A DNA stretch of 64,000 nt from Anaerolineae bacterium (GTDB taxonomy: Bacteria > Chloroflexota > Anaerolineae > Promineifilales > Promineifilaceae), in assembly GCA_023382655.1 (NCBI GenBank), contig JAHDWK010000004.1, positions 1-64,000 of the forward strand. Reading direction: 5' to 3'. The notes beneath the pieces are model-generated. The model was not told where the DNA came from and searched no databases. It saw only the letters and a list, made by a program, of their open reading frames with translations. Below are positions 33,130-42,795 of the stretch, in pieces. The position numbers were made by a program, and so were the translations under genes. Numbering within the stretch: position 1 is the first letter of the stretch; each line of letters starts with the position of its first letter.

Positions 33130-35148
33130 TTGAATAAAAGTCTGGGACGATACGAGATTAAGTCGGAATTGGGGCGCGGGGGCATGGCCACTGTTTATCT
33201 GGCGCATGATCCTCGTTTTGGGCGTGATGTAGCACTGAAAGTAATCAACCAGGCGTTGCGGGATGATCGGGCGTTGCGCGGTCGTTTTGAGCGAGAGGCG
33301 CGCACCGTAGCGACGCTGGAACACTCAGCTATTGTCCCGGTTTATGATTTTGGCGAAGATGATGAGCAGCTTTATCTGGTCATGCGGTATATGCCGGGAG
33401 GATCACTGGCGGATCGCATTCAAACACGGCCGTTTACCCTCCCAGACCTCTTGCCCATTTTTCGTCGAGTAGGGTCGGCATTAGACCACGCCCATCGCCT
33501 GGGAGTCATTCATCGAGACCTCAAGCCAGGGAACATTCTCTTTGACCAATACGACAATGCTTTTCTTTCTGACTTTGGTATTGTGAAGTTGGCACAGGAA
33601 ACAGCCGACCTGACCGGCAGTGGCGTCATAGGCACACCTGCTTACATGAGTCCAGAGCAGATTCATGGCGAAAAGCAGCTGGACGGCCGTTCCGATATTT
33701 ACATGTTGGGCGTTATCCTGTTTGAGAGTTTGACGGGACACAAACCGTTTCCAGCAGAAACGCCGGTTAAGCAATTGATGGCGCATGTACTGGAACCTGT
33801 GCCCAGCATTTTATCGCTTAACCCAGATTTACCCCCAAATTGTGACACCGTCATCCAAAAAGCGTTAGCCAAAGACCGGGAAGCGCGTTTTGGCAGCGCC
33901 CAGGAGTTGACAGAGGCTTTAACTATCACCATGACCGGCAGGCATCTATTACCGGCGGTTGATGATAGAGAAAACCAGGAAGCAACAGCCACACTTGATT
34001 TACCCCCGGTCGCTTCATCATCGTTAGCAGAAGCCATCCCTCTCTCACCTGGCCCGGCCATCGTTTCCCCACCACCGCCCCGTACAGAATCACCTACTCA
34101 GGTGGGCACAGCTGCCTTAACTTTTGAAAAACCAGCTCCAGAGCTACCCTCGTCGCCGACTGACCCACCCACAAACACCAGAAAGAATAAACTGTGGTTA
34201 GCCGGTGGGTTTCTGCTGGCATTTCTATTACTAATGACCGGTGGCCTGGCAATTTTTAATAGTTTGCCCGATGAACAACCGCCGCCAACTCAACCTGCGG
34301 CTAACTTACCAACTGTCGCCACGCCAACGGTCGGTGAAGCGCCCCTGGCCGTTGTGAATACACGTCCGGCCAATACCACCACGCCTTCGCCAACGGCCGT
34401 GCCCCCCACTCCCTATCCTACACCGGCTATTCTTGAGATTGGCCGCTCCACTCAAAATACGCCCTTAACGGCCGTCCGGTTTGGCGACGGCGAGATGGCT
34501 CTGGTCCTAATTGGTGGTCTCCATGCCGGTTTTGCCCCCGGCAGCGTGCAGTTGGCCGAAGAAATGATCGCCTATTTTAGCCAGCACCCCGAAGCGATTC
34601 CGGCGCAACTCTCGTTATTTGTCATCCCCAATGCCAACCCAGACAGCGCCGCTGCTCCCGGCCAACTACCGGGGCGCTTAAACGGTAATGGAGTAGACCT
34701 GAACCGTAACTGGGATTGCCGCTGGACGGCCGATCCATTGTGGGCCGGCGCGCCGCAAGTTGGTATGGGCGGGGCGTCCCCCTTCTCTGAACCGGAGGTG
34801 CGGGCGGTGGCCGATTTTATACAACAGCAGCCGGTGCAGGCGGTGGTTTTCTGGCAGGGGCGGGCGGCTTTGGGGTTGTCATCGCCGGGCGCTTGTGGGG
34901 CCGAATCGGAAGTATCGCGGCCGTTAGCCCAGGTTTATGGCGTGGCGGCAGATTATCGCATTGCTGACTTTGAAGCGCTGGTTAATCAAGAAGTCACAGG
35001 TGATGCCACCAATTGGCTGGATGCTCAGGGCATTCCCGCCATTTCTGTGTTGTTGCCGGATTACCGCGTGAGTGATTTTGACCGTAACTTGTTGGCTGTT
35101 CTGGCTATCCTGGAGTGGGTGGCTGAGGGCCTGCCCGATCCTTCATAA
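33130..35148 (+). CDS. Ser/Thr protein kinase with outer pseudo-M14 carboxypeptidase domain
   Basis: A 672-residue membrane kinase. Kinase domain 1-270: glycine loop GRGGMA, Lys37, His-Arg-Asp130-Leu-Lys-Pro-Gly-Asn135, Asp148-Phe-Gly. Then a Pro-rich linker, a single membrane helix (about 355-377) and an outer Pro/Thr linker. Residues about 435-665 follow the M14 zinc carboxypeptidase pattern ('GGLHAGF', 'VIPNANPD', 'NGVDLNRNWD', 'PFSEPE', 'ISVLLPDYRVSDFDRNL'). His465 and Arg526 region are kept, but the second Glu ligand, the later His (Trp575 instead) and the catalytic Glu (Leu641 instead) appear lost. A non-catalytic peptide sensor is inferred. TTG start 33130 with no better choice; 6-base overlap with the convergent gene. 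Confidence 0.85.
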   Translation: MNKSLGRYEIKSELGRGGMATVYLAHDPRFGRDVALKVINQALRDDRALRGRFEREARTVATLEHSAIVPVYDFGEDDEQLYLVMRYMPGGSLADRIQTRPFTLPDLLPIFRRVGSALDHAHRLGVIHRDLKPGNILFDQYDNAFLSDFGIVKLAQETADLTGSGVIGTPAYMSPEQIHGEKQLDGRSDIYMLGVILFESLTGHKPFPAETPVKQLMAHVLEPVPSILSLNPDLPPNCDTVIQKALAKDREARFGSAQELTEALTITMTGRHLLPAVDDRENQEATATLDLPPVASSSLAEAIPLSPGPAIVSPPPPRTESPTQVGTAALTFEKPAPELPSSPTDPPTNTRKNKLWLAGGFLLAFLLLMTGGLAIFNSLPDEQPPPTQPAANLPTVATPTVGEAPLAVVNTRPANTTTPSPTAVPPTPYPTPAILEIGRSTQNTPLTAVRFGDGEMALVLIGGLHAGFAPGSVQLAEEMIAYFSQHPEAIPAQLSLFVIPNANPDSAAAPGQLPGRLNGNGVDLNRNWDCRWTADPLWAGAPQVGMGGASPFSEPEVRAVADFIQQQPVQAVVFWQGRAALGLSSPGACGAESEVSRPLAQVYGVAADYRIADFEALVNQEVTGDATNWLDAQGIPAISVLLPDYRVSDFDRNLLAVLAILEWVAEGLPDPS

Positions 35149-37491
35149 GTGGTACGGCCGTAATTCCAACACATGCCGTGTCACGGCCGTCACCACCGCC
35201 TGATCCCACGCCATCTCATAATATTCCCCGTCCAGCCACGGCTGGATCAAATCACCATAATGTGGGCTACCCACATGCCCAGACTGCCCCGGTGGATGGA
35301 TGCCCCAGGCTTGCATCCCCTCTCCTAAATCCACAATCAACCGCGTGGAGATGGAAATAGCGTTGTTGTCATAGGGCAAATCGGCGCGAATGCCCGTCTG
35401 CGCTACTGTATTTTCATCGCCGCCAATAGAGAATGGCCCCTGGTTAAACAGGCGACCCAACACTGGCGCCACGCCCAGCGCATGGGCAAACGTCACCCGG
35501 TGCAGCCGCCCCCACTGCCACCTTGCCGGGTCAGCCCCTAATTTTTGGCGCAGCACGGCCGTCGTCTGTGCCAGACAATCAACCAATGTCTCCTCCCAGT
35601 TGGGTAACCAGCGTACCGACCCCTCGCCCAATATCCGCAGCAGCGAAACAAGCCACTGCCCCTGAAAATCATTTACTGGCTGCATAAACGGGTTTGCACC
35701 TCGTCCTAACAACTGCTCCCGAAACGGCCGGGCAAAATGGGGCGCCAGCAGTGTCTCGCTCAACCGGCGAATGAACACTTCGTAGACTGCGCCCCCAACG
35801 CTATCTGCCGCCAGACGGCCGTTCCAGTCCCGCAGCAGTCGCAAAGCCAGCGCCGCAGCGGACACGGCCGTTTCTAACCCTGCCAGCAGCCCTATCAATT
35901 CCCGCCCCGGCATGTGGGTTACATCCATCTGCATGGTGCGGCAATCGGCCAGCGAAATGGTTGGCCGGGTGGTAATCATCTCTTCAATACGGCGGGCGCG
36001 GTAGCCATTGCGCCACACTCGGCCCAGATAGTGCGGGTATGCCTCGCCCATGATCCGATGGTTGGCGCTGACGATGTACCCTTGCGCCGGATTCAGTACA
36101 TGGGGCATCTCCGCAAAAGGAATGTGGCCCAGCCAATCATACTCACCTGTCCAGCCGGGGGCCGGCGTCAGGCCATCCCCCGTGGCGCGTAACGGCGCGC
36201 GTCCGGAGAGATAGTAGCCAATGTTGCCCTGACGGTCGGCATAGAGCAGATTGAGTGAGGGGGAGTGGATGTGGGCCACGGCCGTGACAAATTCCCCCCA
36301 ATCCCGCGCCTCATTCAACTGCCGGAAACCGTCCATGCCCACATCTGCTTGCAAAGCCGTTGAGCAGTAAGTCACTGGCTGCGCGTAGTCAATGAGGACG
36401 CCGTTCATCAGCGGCCCATGGTGGGTGACGATAATTTGCTCCCGGTGTGACGGCCGTCCGCGCACCCCAATCACTTCTGTCACCACCTCTGCGGCCTGCC
36501 ATCGCCCCATCCATTCATAATAACCGGGATGATGCGGATGCAGCCGTTCCAGGAAAAAATCTTCGCAGTCCACGTAAGAGAGGGTCGCGCCCCAGGCGAT
36601 ATGTTCATTGTGTCCCACCAGCACATAGGGCAGGCCAGGCTGCGTAAAACCGGTCACATGTAACCCATCCTGGCTGTGTAAATGCATGGCGTACCAGAGC
36701 GATGGTGACCCTACCGGCAGGTGCATATCATTGCACAAGATAGCGCGCCCGGTGGCGCTGCGCTCCGGGGCAATCACCCAACCATTGCTGCCCCGCCCCA
36801 ATCCATCCAATGACCCCTTGCCCTGAAACGGATTGGCCCAGGCTCCCACCAGACCATCCAGCTTTAATCCCCCAATTTCAATGCCGTGCGGCAGGGTGGT
36901 GGGGTTTGTGGCCGGATAATGCAGCCCCAGGTCAGCGGCCATTTCGGGGCTGAGGCTTTGGGCCAGTTGTGCCTGCACAAATTCACCGGATGCGCCATTG
37001 GTGAGCGCCCACATCTGCAAACGGCCGTAAGCCACACTATTGAGCGGCTCCCAGGCTGCGGGCTGATGCCGGATCAGGCTAAATTCAAGCGGTAGTGGGG
37101 AACAGGTAGATAGCCAATCGTTCACCCCCTGCGCATAGGCAATAAGGTCGGCCTGCACAGCGGGCGGCAGCATGGCCCAGGTTTGCCGTGCCAGCCGGGC
37201 AAAACCGAGTGTGCGCGCCAACCGGTCGGTGTCCAGGGTGCGTGGACCGAAAAGCTCCGACAGGGTTCCGGCGGCGGCACGCCGGTTGAGTTCCATTTGC
37301 CAGAAACGCTCCTGAGCGTGGACAAAACCCTGCGCCCGCAGCAAATCATGGCGGTTTTGGGCCACAATATGGGGAATGCCCCATTGATCCCGGTGAATGG
37401 TGACGGGGTGATGGAGGGAGGGCAGGTAGATACGGCCGTCTACCTGTGGCAGCCGTCTCTTACTCCACTGTTGGCTGAGATATCGAAGCAT
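35143..37491 (-). CDS. Penicillin acylase-family Ntn hydrolase
   Basis: About 782 residues from ATG 37491. The order is as in penicillin/AHL acylases: alpha-like N-terminal part ('IHRDQWGIPHIVA', 'AQGFVHAQERFWQMELNRR'), then the autocatalytic cleavage site 'GRGSNGWVIAP' where the Ser becomes the N-terminal nucleophile of the beta subunit (about residue 210), then 'NDMHLPVGSPSLWYAMHL' and 'GFTQPGLPYVLVGHNEHIAWG'. The family cleaves amides such as penicillins, acyl-homoserine lactones or N-acyl lipids. The N-terminus does not show a clear signal peptide, unlike periplasmic relatives. It converges with the kinase gene. Confidence 0.86.
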   Translation of the reverse strand: MLRYLSQQWSKRRLPQVDGRIYLPSLHHPVTIHRDQWGIPHIVAQNRHDLLRAQGFVHAQERFWQMELNRRAAAGTLSELFGPRTLDTDRLARTLGFARLARQTWAMLPPAVQADLIAYAQGVNDWLSTCSPLPLEFSLIRHQPAAWEPLNSVAYGRLQMWALTNGASGEFVQAQLAQSLSPEMAADLGLHYPATNPTTLPHGIEIGGLKLDGLVGAWANPFQGKGSLDGLGRGSNGWVIAPERSATGRAILCNDMHLPVGSPSLWYAMHLHSQDGLHVTGFTQPGLPYVLVGHNEHIAWGATLSYVDCEDFFLERLHPHHPGYYEWMGRWQAAEVVTEVIGVRGRPSHREQIIVTHHGPLMNGVLIDYAQPVTYCSTALQADVGMDGFRQLNEARDWGEFVTAVAHIHSPSLNLLYADRQGNIGYYLSGRAPLRATGDGLTPAPGWTGEYDWLGHIPFAEMPHVLNPAQGYIVSANHRIMGEAYPHYLGRVWRNGYRARRIEEMITTRPTISLADCRTMQMDVTHMPGRELIGLLAGLETAVSAAALALRLLRDWNGRLAADSVGGAVYEVFIRRLSETLLAPHFARPFREQLLGRGANPFMQPVNDFQGQWLVSLLRILGEGSVRWLPNWEETLVDCLAQTTAVLRQKLGADPARWQWGRLHRVTFAHALGVAPVLGRLFNQGPFSIGGDENTVAQTGIRADLPYDNNAISISTRLIVDLGEGMQAWGIHPPGQSGHVGSPHYGDLIQPWLDGEYYEMAWDQAVVTAVTRHVLELRPYHL

Positions 37492-37640
37492 GGAAGGTAA
37501 TTGTGTAATGATGATAATCAAGATTGGTTCAGTCTGCGACGATTGAACCAATCTAAATGGACAAGGAGGCACAGTGTACCAGGAATTGCCCAAACGAGCA
37601 GAGGCCGCGAACATTGTCTTTGCCTGGCAAACAGGGGAAA

Positions 37641-39152
37641 ATGGCCCCTATGACAGAAATAGCCCCTCAACATCATCGTCTAATCCAATGGCAAGACCCC
37701 CGTGTCACGGCCGTGAACCCCACCCGAATTACCGGATTTTGGCTGGTTGCCGGCCTGCATTTTGTCGTGGCGCTTTATTACAAACAGGTGATTGGCCTGG
37801 ATATTGCCTGGCGCGAATGGGATGGCCTGTGGCAGACAATACCAACCGATTTGCTGCGCGCCAACCTCTGGCAAAGCCTGTGGCATTATCATGCTCAGCC
37901 GCCGTTGTTCAATCTGTTTGGCGCTCTTCTCCTCAAACTGTTTTACCCGCATCACCTGGAAGCCATGCACTTTGTGTATATTATGCTTGGTTCTTTGATG
38001 GCCGGGATGGCCTACCGGATTCTGTGGGCGCTGACCAACAATGCCCTTTTGTCATTTGTCACGGCCGTGCTGCTGGCGTTAAATCCCACGCTCTTTCTGT
38101 ATGAGGCGTATCCCCTTTATGATCTGCTAACTGCTTTTTTAATCATGCTGTCTATTTTTTGTCTGGCAATTTATTGGGCAAAGCCCCGTCTCTGGCCGTT
38201 GGTTGCTTTTATTCTTACCTTGAATCTTCTGGTACTGACTCGCTCGTTTTATCATCTGATGATTCTGTTCATCGCCATTTCGTTCGCTCTCTTTTTGGCC
38301 CGCGCCCAATGGCGGCGGCTCCTGCCCGTACTGCTCCTGATCTGCTTGTTGTCTGTGGGCTGGTATGCCAAAAACGCTTACCGTTTTGACTTTTTTGGCA
38401 GCAGCAGTTGGCTGGGCATTGGATTATGGAAGATTGTCGGCGCCACTTATTCAGCGGATGAATTGGCAACGTTTGTAGAGCAGGAACTCATCACCACGGC
38501 CGTAGCCGATTTACCGGAATTTAGCCGCCCCTCCCTTTTTGTACCTTATGGTTTTACCGCCACATCGCCCATAGCCGTCTTGGCCCAGGACGATTATAAC
38601 AACATCAATATCCTGGCTATTTCCCAGATGTACCGGCAGAGTGCGTTGAATGTACTCAAACACGACCCAGGCCATTATGCCGTCAACGTGATCCTGGCTT
38701 ACATGGTCTATACCAGCCCACCTTCTCGTTTTTACCATCTGACCGACAATGCCACGCGCATGGGCGGGCACGAGCAACTCGTTTCCCAATATGTCTTGGG
38801 GCAGCGGTTCATCCAACGCTTTTTGCCGCTCCGAGATGACACCATTGGTTCCTGGATGGCTATCTTGTTGCCCGTCAATTTCCTGATGTATCTGTTATGG
38901 GTATTTAAACAAAACCGGTTTTCGTCAGGTCGTTGGCGTGCTTATTTACGCGCGGATGCGGTGATGGTGTGGCTGGTGTTTATGATTGTATATACCACGG
39001 CCGTTGGCATCACCCTGGAATACATTGAAAATGTGCGCTTTCAGTTTTTGGTCGAGCAGCCCATCTGGATTTTTATTGTAGTTACCACATACCGTATCGC
39101 ACGGCCACAGCCCATTCAGCCCCCCGCTATTCATTCACCATCCCAAACGTAG
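37641..39152 (+). CDS. Polytopic membrane protein, GT-C glycosyltransferase-like
   Basis: About 503 residues with some ten to eleven hydrophobic helices. The first outer loop has 'LDIAWREWDGLWQ' followed by 'WHYHAQPPLFNLFG', which resembles the Asp/Glu plus His-Pro-Pro motif of GT39/PMT-like lipid-linked sugar transferases. No other motif fixes a sugar or acceptor. ATG 37641 is preceded by AGGGG; ATG 37650 and an upstream start at 37557 are alternatives. Its 3' end overlaps the convergent neighbour, also GT-C-like, by 22 bases. Confidence 0.6.
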   Translation: MAPMTEIAPQHHRLIQWQDPRVTAVNPTRITGFWLVAGLHFVVALYYKQVIGLDIAWREWDGLWQTIPTDLLRANLWQSLWHYHAQPPLFNLFGALLLKLFYPHHLEAMHFVYIMLGSLMAGMAYRILWALTNNALLSFVTAVLLALNPTLFLYEAYPLYDLLTAFLIMLSIFCLAIYWAKPRLWPLVAFILTLNLLVLTRSFYHLMILFIAISFALFLARAQWRRLLPVLLLICLLSVGWYAKNAYRFDFFGSSSWLGIGLWKIVGATYSADELATFVEQELITTAVADLPEFSRPSLFVPYGFTATSPIAVLAQDDYNNINILAISQMYRQSALNVLKHDPGHYAVNVILAYMVYTSPPSRFYHLTDNATRMGGHEQLVSQYVLGQRFIQRFLPLRDDTIGSWMAILLPVNFLMYLLWVFKQNRFSSGRWRAYLRADAVMVWLVFMIVYTTAVGITLEYIENVRFQFLVEQPIWIFIVVTTYRIARPQPIQPPAIHSPSQT

Positions 39153-40681
39153 ATCGTGCCATCGGCAAAATGATGCACCGGTCTTAAAGGTAAGGCGTTT
39201 ACCAGTGTCGGTTCGTCTGGCAAAAACCAGCGCCAGGCCATGTCTTGTAGCAGTATCAGTTGCGCTCCGTTGGCTAACTTCGCCGCCATCGTCTGTAATT
39301 CAGCCTCATACGCCTGGTTGGGCAGCATGGAGGTGTCGTGGTATTGGGCCGGAACGGCCAGAACGGGTAAGCCGGTGTGGTAATAGATGATGTCTGGCCC
39401 GTTGGAGAGGTAGGTGGTACTGCCGTCGCTCCCCCGCAAGTAAGCCAGCGTTTCCGAATCACGCCAGTCCACACCGGTATAGTGTTCCCCATTCTGGCGA
39501 ATATCGGCAAACGTAGCGACCATACTTACCAGATAAGCCAGGCACAATGCACTGCCAACTAAAGCGATGGCGCGCCGGGCAGTGAGGGTTGCCTGCGCCC
39601 ACCAGACCGTCATTCCATATGCCCCCAACAGCAGCAGCGAAAGATAAGCCGGGGACAAAATGCGCTCGGTCAACCGTATCTGAATGTCCATGAAGGAGAT
39701 GGAAAAAACAATGAAGGCCAGGTAAACAGCCAGATTCAAAGCCAGCAGTTTGAAAAAATCGGGAACCGCTGCCGGGAAATGAATCTGCGAAAAGTGGTGG
39801 CGCAAAATCAGCCAGCCCAGGGCGACCACCAGTATCAGCCAGACAAGCAGCCGCAGCGCTAAGGGGATATTATCTGGCGCGCTCCAGGCGGAGATGGTGT
39901 AAATACCTTGCCACAAATGATAATCGGCAATCCAGTGTACGGTGAGGTCCCGGTTGGTCGCGTTTCCAGATTGGCTGGCGTAAAGTAGCCACAAGAGCAT
40001 GGGCAGCAGGCTGAGGAATCCGTAAGTAACGGCCGTAAACCAGCCCCCTGCCGTTTTCCAACCGCGCCGGATCAACAGCCACAAGCTGCCGGTGATGATA
40101 AAAGCGATCCCGGAGTAACGGGTGAGGAAGGTCAGCCCGGCTAACAAGGCGGACAAAACAAAGATGGTGCGATACGGCCGTTGCCCATAGCGATCCAACA
40201 CAAAAAAACTGCCCAACCACAACAACAAAAAAAGAGATTCCGAATGGGTGACGGTGTACAGGCGGATGGTGGTCGCGGCCGAAAGCGTGAAAAACGCCGC
40301 CAATACCGGCGGCCAAAAGGTGTGCGGGCAGTAAAAACGAACCAGCAACCCCACGACCAGAATCAACAAGCTGAAAGCGGTGATACTCCATATCCAGGCG
40401 GCGCTTTCTACATCACCCACCAACACCGCCATGCCTGCCAGCAGCGCCGGGAACAGGGGCGGGAAGTGGGTCATCAATTCCCCTTTGTCCCCGGCAAATG
40501 TGCTGTCGAAGGATAATGTTAGCCCCTGCCCCTGCTGCAAATTTTGGGCCGCTCCATAAAAAATGACCGTATCCGCCCCCACGCCAATCCGCTCCGGCAG
40601 CAGGAGATACAGGTACAACCAACCAGCCAGCGCCAGCAGCATAATCACTATCAACGACTGGCGATCTTTAGAAATGTTCAT
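39131..40681 (-). CDS. GT39-type membrane glycosyltransferase
   Basis: About 516 residues from ATG 40681. A first membrane helix (about 10-30) is followed by 'RIGVGADTVIFYGAAQNLQQG' and 'MTHFPPLFPALLAGM', matching the acidic first loop and Phe-Pro-Pro-Leu-Phe-Pro motif of GT-C enzymes. About eleven helices then a soluble C-terminal domain of about 90 residues with 'DSETLAYLRGSDGSTTYLSNGPD'. The family uses polyprenyl-phosphate sugars on the outer membrane face. It overlaps the fadJ-like gene by 14 bases on the same strand, so it may be cotranscribed. Confidence 0.75.
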   Translation of the reverse strand: MNISKDRQSLIVIMLLALAGWLYLYLLLPERIGVGADTVIFYGAAQNLQQGQGLTLSFDSTFAGDKGELMTHFPPLFPALLAGMAVLVGDVESAAWIWSITAFSLLILVVGLLVRFYCPHTFWPPVLAAFFTLSAATTIRLYTVTHSESLFLLLWLGSFFVLDRYGQRPYRTIFVLSALLAGLTFLTRYSGIAFIITGSLWLLIRRGWKTAGGWFTAVTYGFLSLLPMLLWLLYASQSGNATNRDLTVHWIADYHLWQGIYTISAWSAPDNIPLALRLLVWLILVVALGWLILRHHFSQIHFPAAVPDFFKLLALNLAVYLAFIVFSISFMDIQIRLTERILSPAYLSLLLLGAYGMTVWWAQATLTARRAIALVGSALCLAYLVSMVATFADIRQNGEHYTGVDWRDSETLAYLRGSDGSTTYLSNGPDIIYYHTGLPVLAVPAQYHDTSMLPNQAYEAELQTMAAKLANGAQLILLQDMAWRWFLPDEPTLVNALPLRPVHHFADGTIYVWDGE

Positions 40682-42788
40682 CTCGTGTGGCCATCTCCAC
40701 CAACCGTTGTGGTGGTGTAAAGCGGACGCCATAATGGACGGCCAATTCCCGGCTGCGGGCGACAAAAGCCGCCAGGCCATAATCGTTGATGTATTGCAGT
40801 GTGCCCCCTTTGAACGGGGCAAAACCCCAGCCAAAGATGCTGCCGATGTTGGCGTCGGCTACCGACCGCAGCACGCCTTCTTCATGACAGCGCACCGTTT
40901 CCAATGCCTGCACAAAGAGCAGACGCTCAATCATTTCCTCTTGAGGCAGTTGGCCGTTGGGCGGGAATAAATCACGCAGGCCGGGCCACAACAGCTTTTT
41001 GCCATCGGCCGGATAGTCGTAAAAGCCCGCGCCGTGTGCTTTGCCCAGGCGATTTTCGGCTACCATCGCATCTACCACGGGGAAGGCCGGATGCTGCGGG
41101 GTTTCTTTGCCTTCGGCAGCCAGGTCTTTAGCCGTTTGCCGGCGGATGTGAACCATCAGACTCAGGCTGACCTCATCGCTGACGGCCAACGGGCCAACGG
41201 GCATACCGGCTTGCAGCCCGGCGATTTCAATGGCGTGCGGGTGCTGCCCTTCGGCCAGCAGCGCCATGCCCTCGTTCACATAGGTGCCAAAAACACGGGA
41301 GGTATAAAACCCCCGGCTGTCATTGACGACGATGGGCGTTTTGCGAATTTTCAACACGTAGTCAAACGCTTTGGCCAGCGTTTCGTCATCCGTCTCTTTG
41401 CCGACGATGATTTCCACTAGTTTCATGCGCTCGACGGGGGAGAAAAAGTGCAGGCCGATAAAGTGTGACGGCCGTACTGACTTTTCCGCCAGCCCGGCGA
41501 TGGGTAATGTGGAGGTATTGGAGGCGAACACGGCCGTGTCCGCTAACTGTGCTTCGGCTTCGGCCGTGACCCGCGCCTTCAATTCCCGGTCTTCAAAGAC
41601 GGCTTCAATCACCAGGTCACACCCCTGCAAATCGGCGGCGTTCCCAGTGGCGTGGATGCGGTCGAGCAGGGCTTGTTTTTCAACGGCCGTCATCTGCCCG
41701 CGTCCCACCCGTTTTTGAGCCAACGTCGCAATCTTCGCTTTGCCTTCTTCCGCTTTCTCCTGGGTCACGTCTTTCAACACTACGGCCATGCCCGCCCAGG
41801 CGGTGACAAAAGCGATGCCGTGCCCCATCATGCCCGCGCCCAGGACGCCCACTTTGTGCGTTTCCGTCGGCGGCCGGTCGGGGCGGCTGGCCCCTTTGTT
41901 GATTTCGTTTAACTGGAACCAGAAAGCGGTGGTCATGTTGCGGGCGACGTTGCTCGTGGCAACTTCGGCAAAAGCGCGGGACTCTAACCGGCTGGCGGCG
42001 TCAAAGGTGAGGGTGGAACCGAGTACGGCCGTGCGCATAATCGCTTCCGGCGCGGGGTAATTGCCATACGTCTGTTTGCGCAGCATGGCCGGGGCGATAG
42101 CCAGCATTTGTACCACTTTCGGGTTTTGGGCGTTGCCGCCGGGCATTTTGTAGCCGGGCATGTCCCAGGGCTGCTGCGCTTTGGGGTGGGCGGCAATCCA
42201 GGCGCGAGCATTGGCCATCAATTCGTCCCTGTCAGCTGCCAGATCGTCAATCAGACCGGCGGCCTTTGCTTCCTGCGGTTTCACCTGCTTGCCTTCCATC
42301 AAAAAGGGGAAGGCGTTTTGCAAGCCGATCAGGCGCGTCAGGCGCACCACGCCGCCGCCGCCGGGCAGTAGCCCCAACGTTACCTCTGGGAAGCCAAACT
42401 TGATGGATGGGTCATCCAGGGCGACCCGATGATGGCAGGCCAGGGCGAGTTCAAATCCACCACCGACGGCCGTGCCGCTCAACGCCGCCACTACCGGTTT
42501 GCCTAACGTCTCTAACTGCCGGAACCCCGCCTTGAGTGCCTCGCTGCCTGCAAACACTTTGGCCGCATCACTAAACAGGTCTAAATCTTCCAGGTCAGCC
42601 CCAGCCATAAACGTCTTCTTGGCCGAGGTGAGGATGACACCCGCCAGGTCAGCTTCTGTTTGCAGCCGCGCCAACACCTCTGCCAGCGCTGCACCAAACG
42701 CTTCGTTAATCACATTTGCATTCCGCCCCGGCATATCCAGCGTCAGCGTCACAATGTTCTGTTCATCTTTCTCATATCGAATTATCAT
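40668..42788 (-). CDS. fadJ: Fatty-acid oxidation complex alpha subunit (enoyl-CoA hydratase / 3-hydroxyacyl-CoA dehydrogenase)
   Basis: A 706-residue bifunctional enzyme. The enoyl-CoA hydratase part (1-200) has 'ADLEDLDLF' and 'GTAVGGGFELALACHHRVA'; the NAD-binding part starts at 'HKVGVLGAGMMGHGIAF' (about 305) and includes 'EAVFEDRELK' and 'HFFSPVERMKLVEII'; the C-terminal domain contains 'DSRGFYTSRVFGTYVNEG'. It hydrates enoyl-CoA and oxidises the 3-hydroxyacyl-CoA with NAD+. The thiolase partner lies at 44251-45462, separated by an HNH gene and mazEF. Start ATG 42788 has a weak ribosome site and lies 7 bases after the HNH stop. Confidence 0.92.
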   Translation of the reverse strand: MIIRYEKDEQNIVTLTLDMPGRNANVINEAFGAALAEVLARLQTEADLAGVILTSAKKTFMAGADLEDLDLFSDAAKVFAGSEALKAGFRQLETLGKPVVAALSGTAVGGGFELALACHHRVALDDPSIKFGFPEVTLGLLPGGGGVVRLTRLIGLQNAFPFLMEGKQVKPQEAKAAGLIDDLAADRDELMANARAWIAAHPKAQQPWDMPGYKMPGGNAQNPKVVQMLAIAPAMLRKQTYGNYPAPEAIMRTAVLGSTLTFDAASRLESRAFAEVATSNVARNMTTAFWFQLNEINKGASRPDRPPTETHKVGVLGAGMMGHGIAFVTAWAGMAVVLKDVTQEKAEEGKAKIATLAQKRVGRGQMTAVEKQALLDRIHATGNAADLQGCDLVIEAVFEDRELKARVTAEAEAQLADTAVFASNTSTLPIAGLAEKSVRPSHFIGLHFFSPVERMKLVEIIVGKETDDETLAKAFDYVLKIRKTPIVVNDSRGFYTSRVFGTYVNEGMALLAEGQHPHAIEIAGLQAGMPVGPLAVSDEVSLSLMVHIRRQTAKDLAAEGKETPQHPAFPVVDAMVAENRLGKAHGAGFYDYPADGKKLLWPGLRDLFPPNGQLPQEEMIERLLFVQALETVRCHEEGVLRSVADANIGSIFGWGFAPFKGGTLQYINDYGLAAFVARSRELAVHYGVRFTPPQRLVEMATRDEHF

Positions 42789-42795
42789 TTAACCA

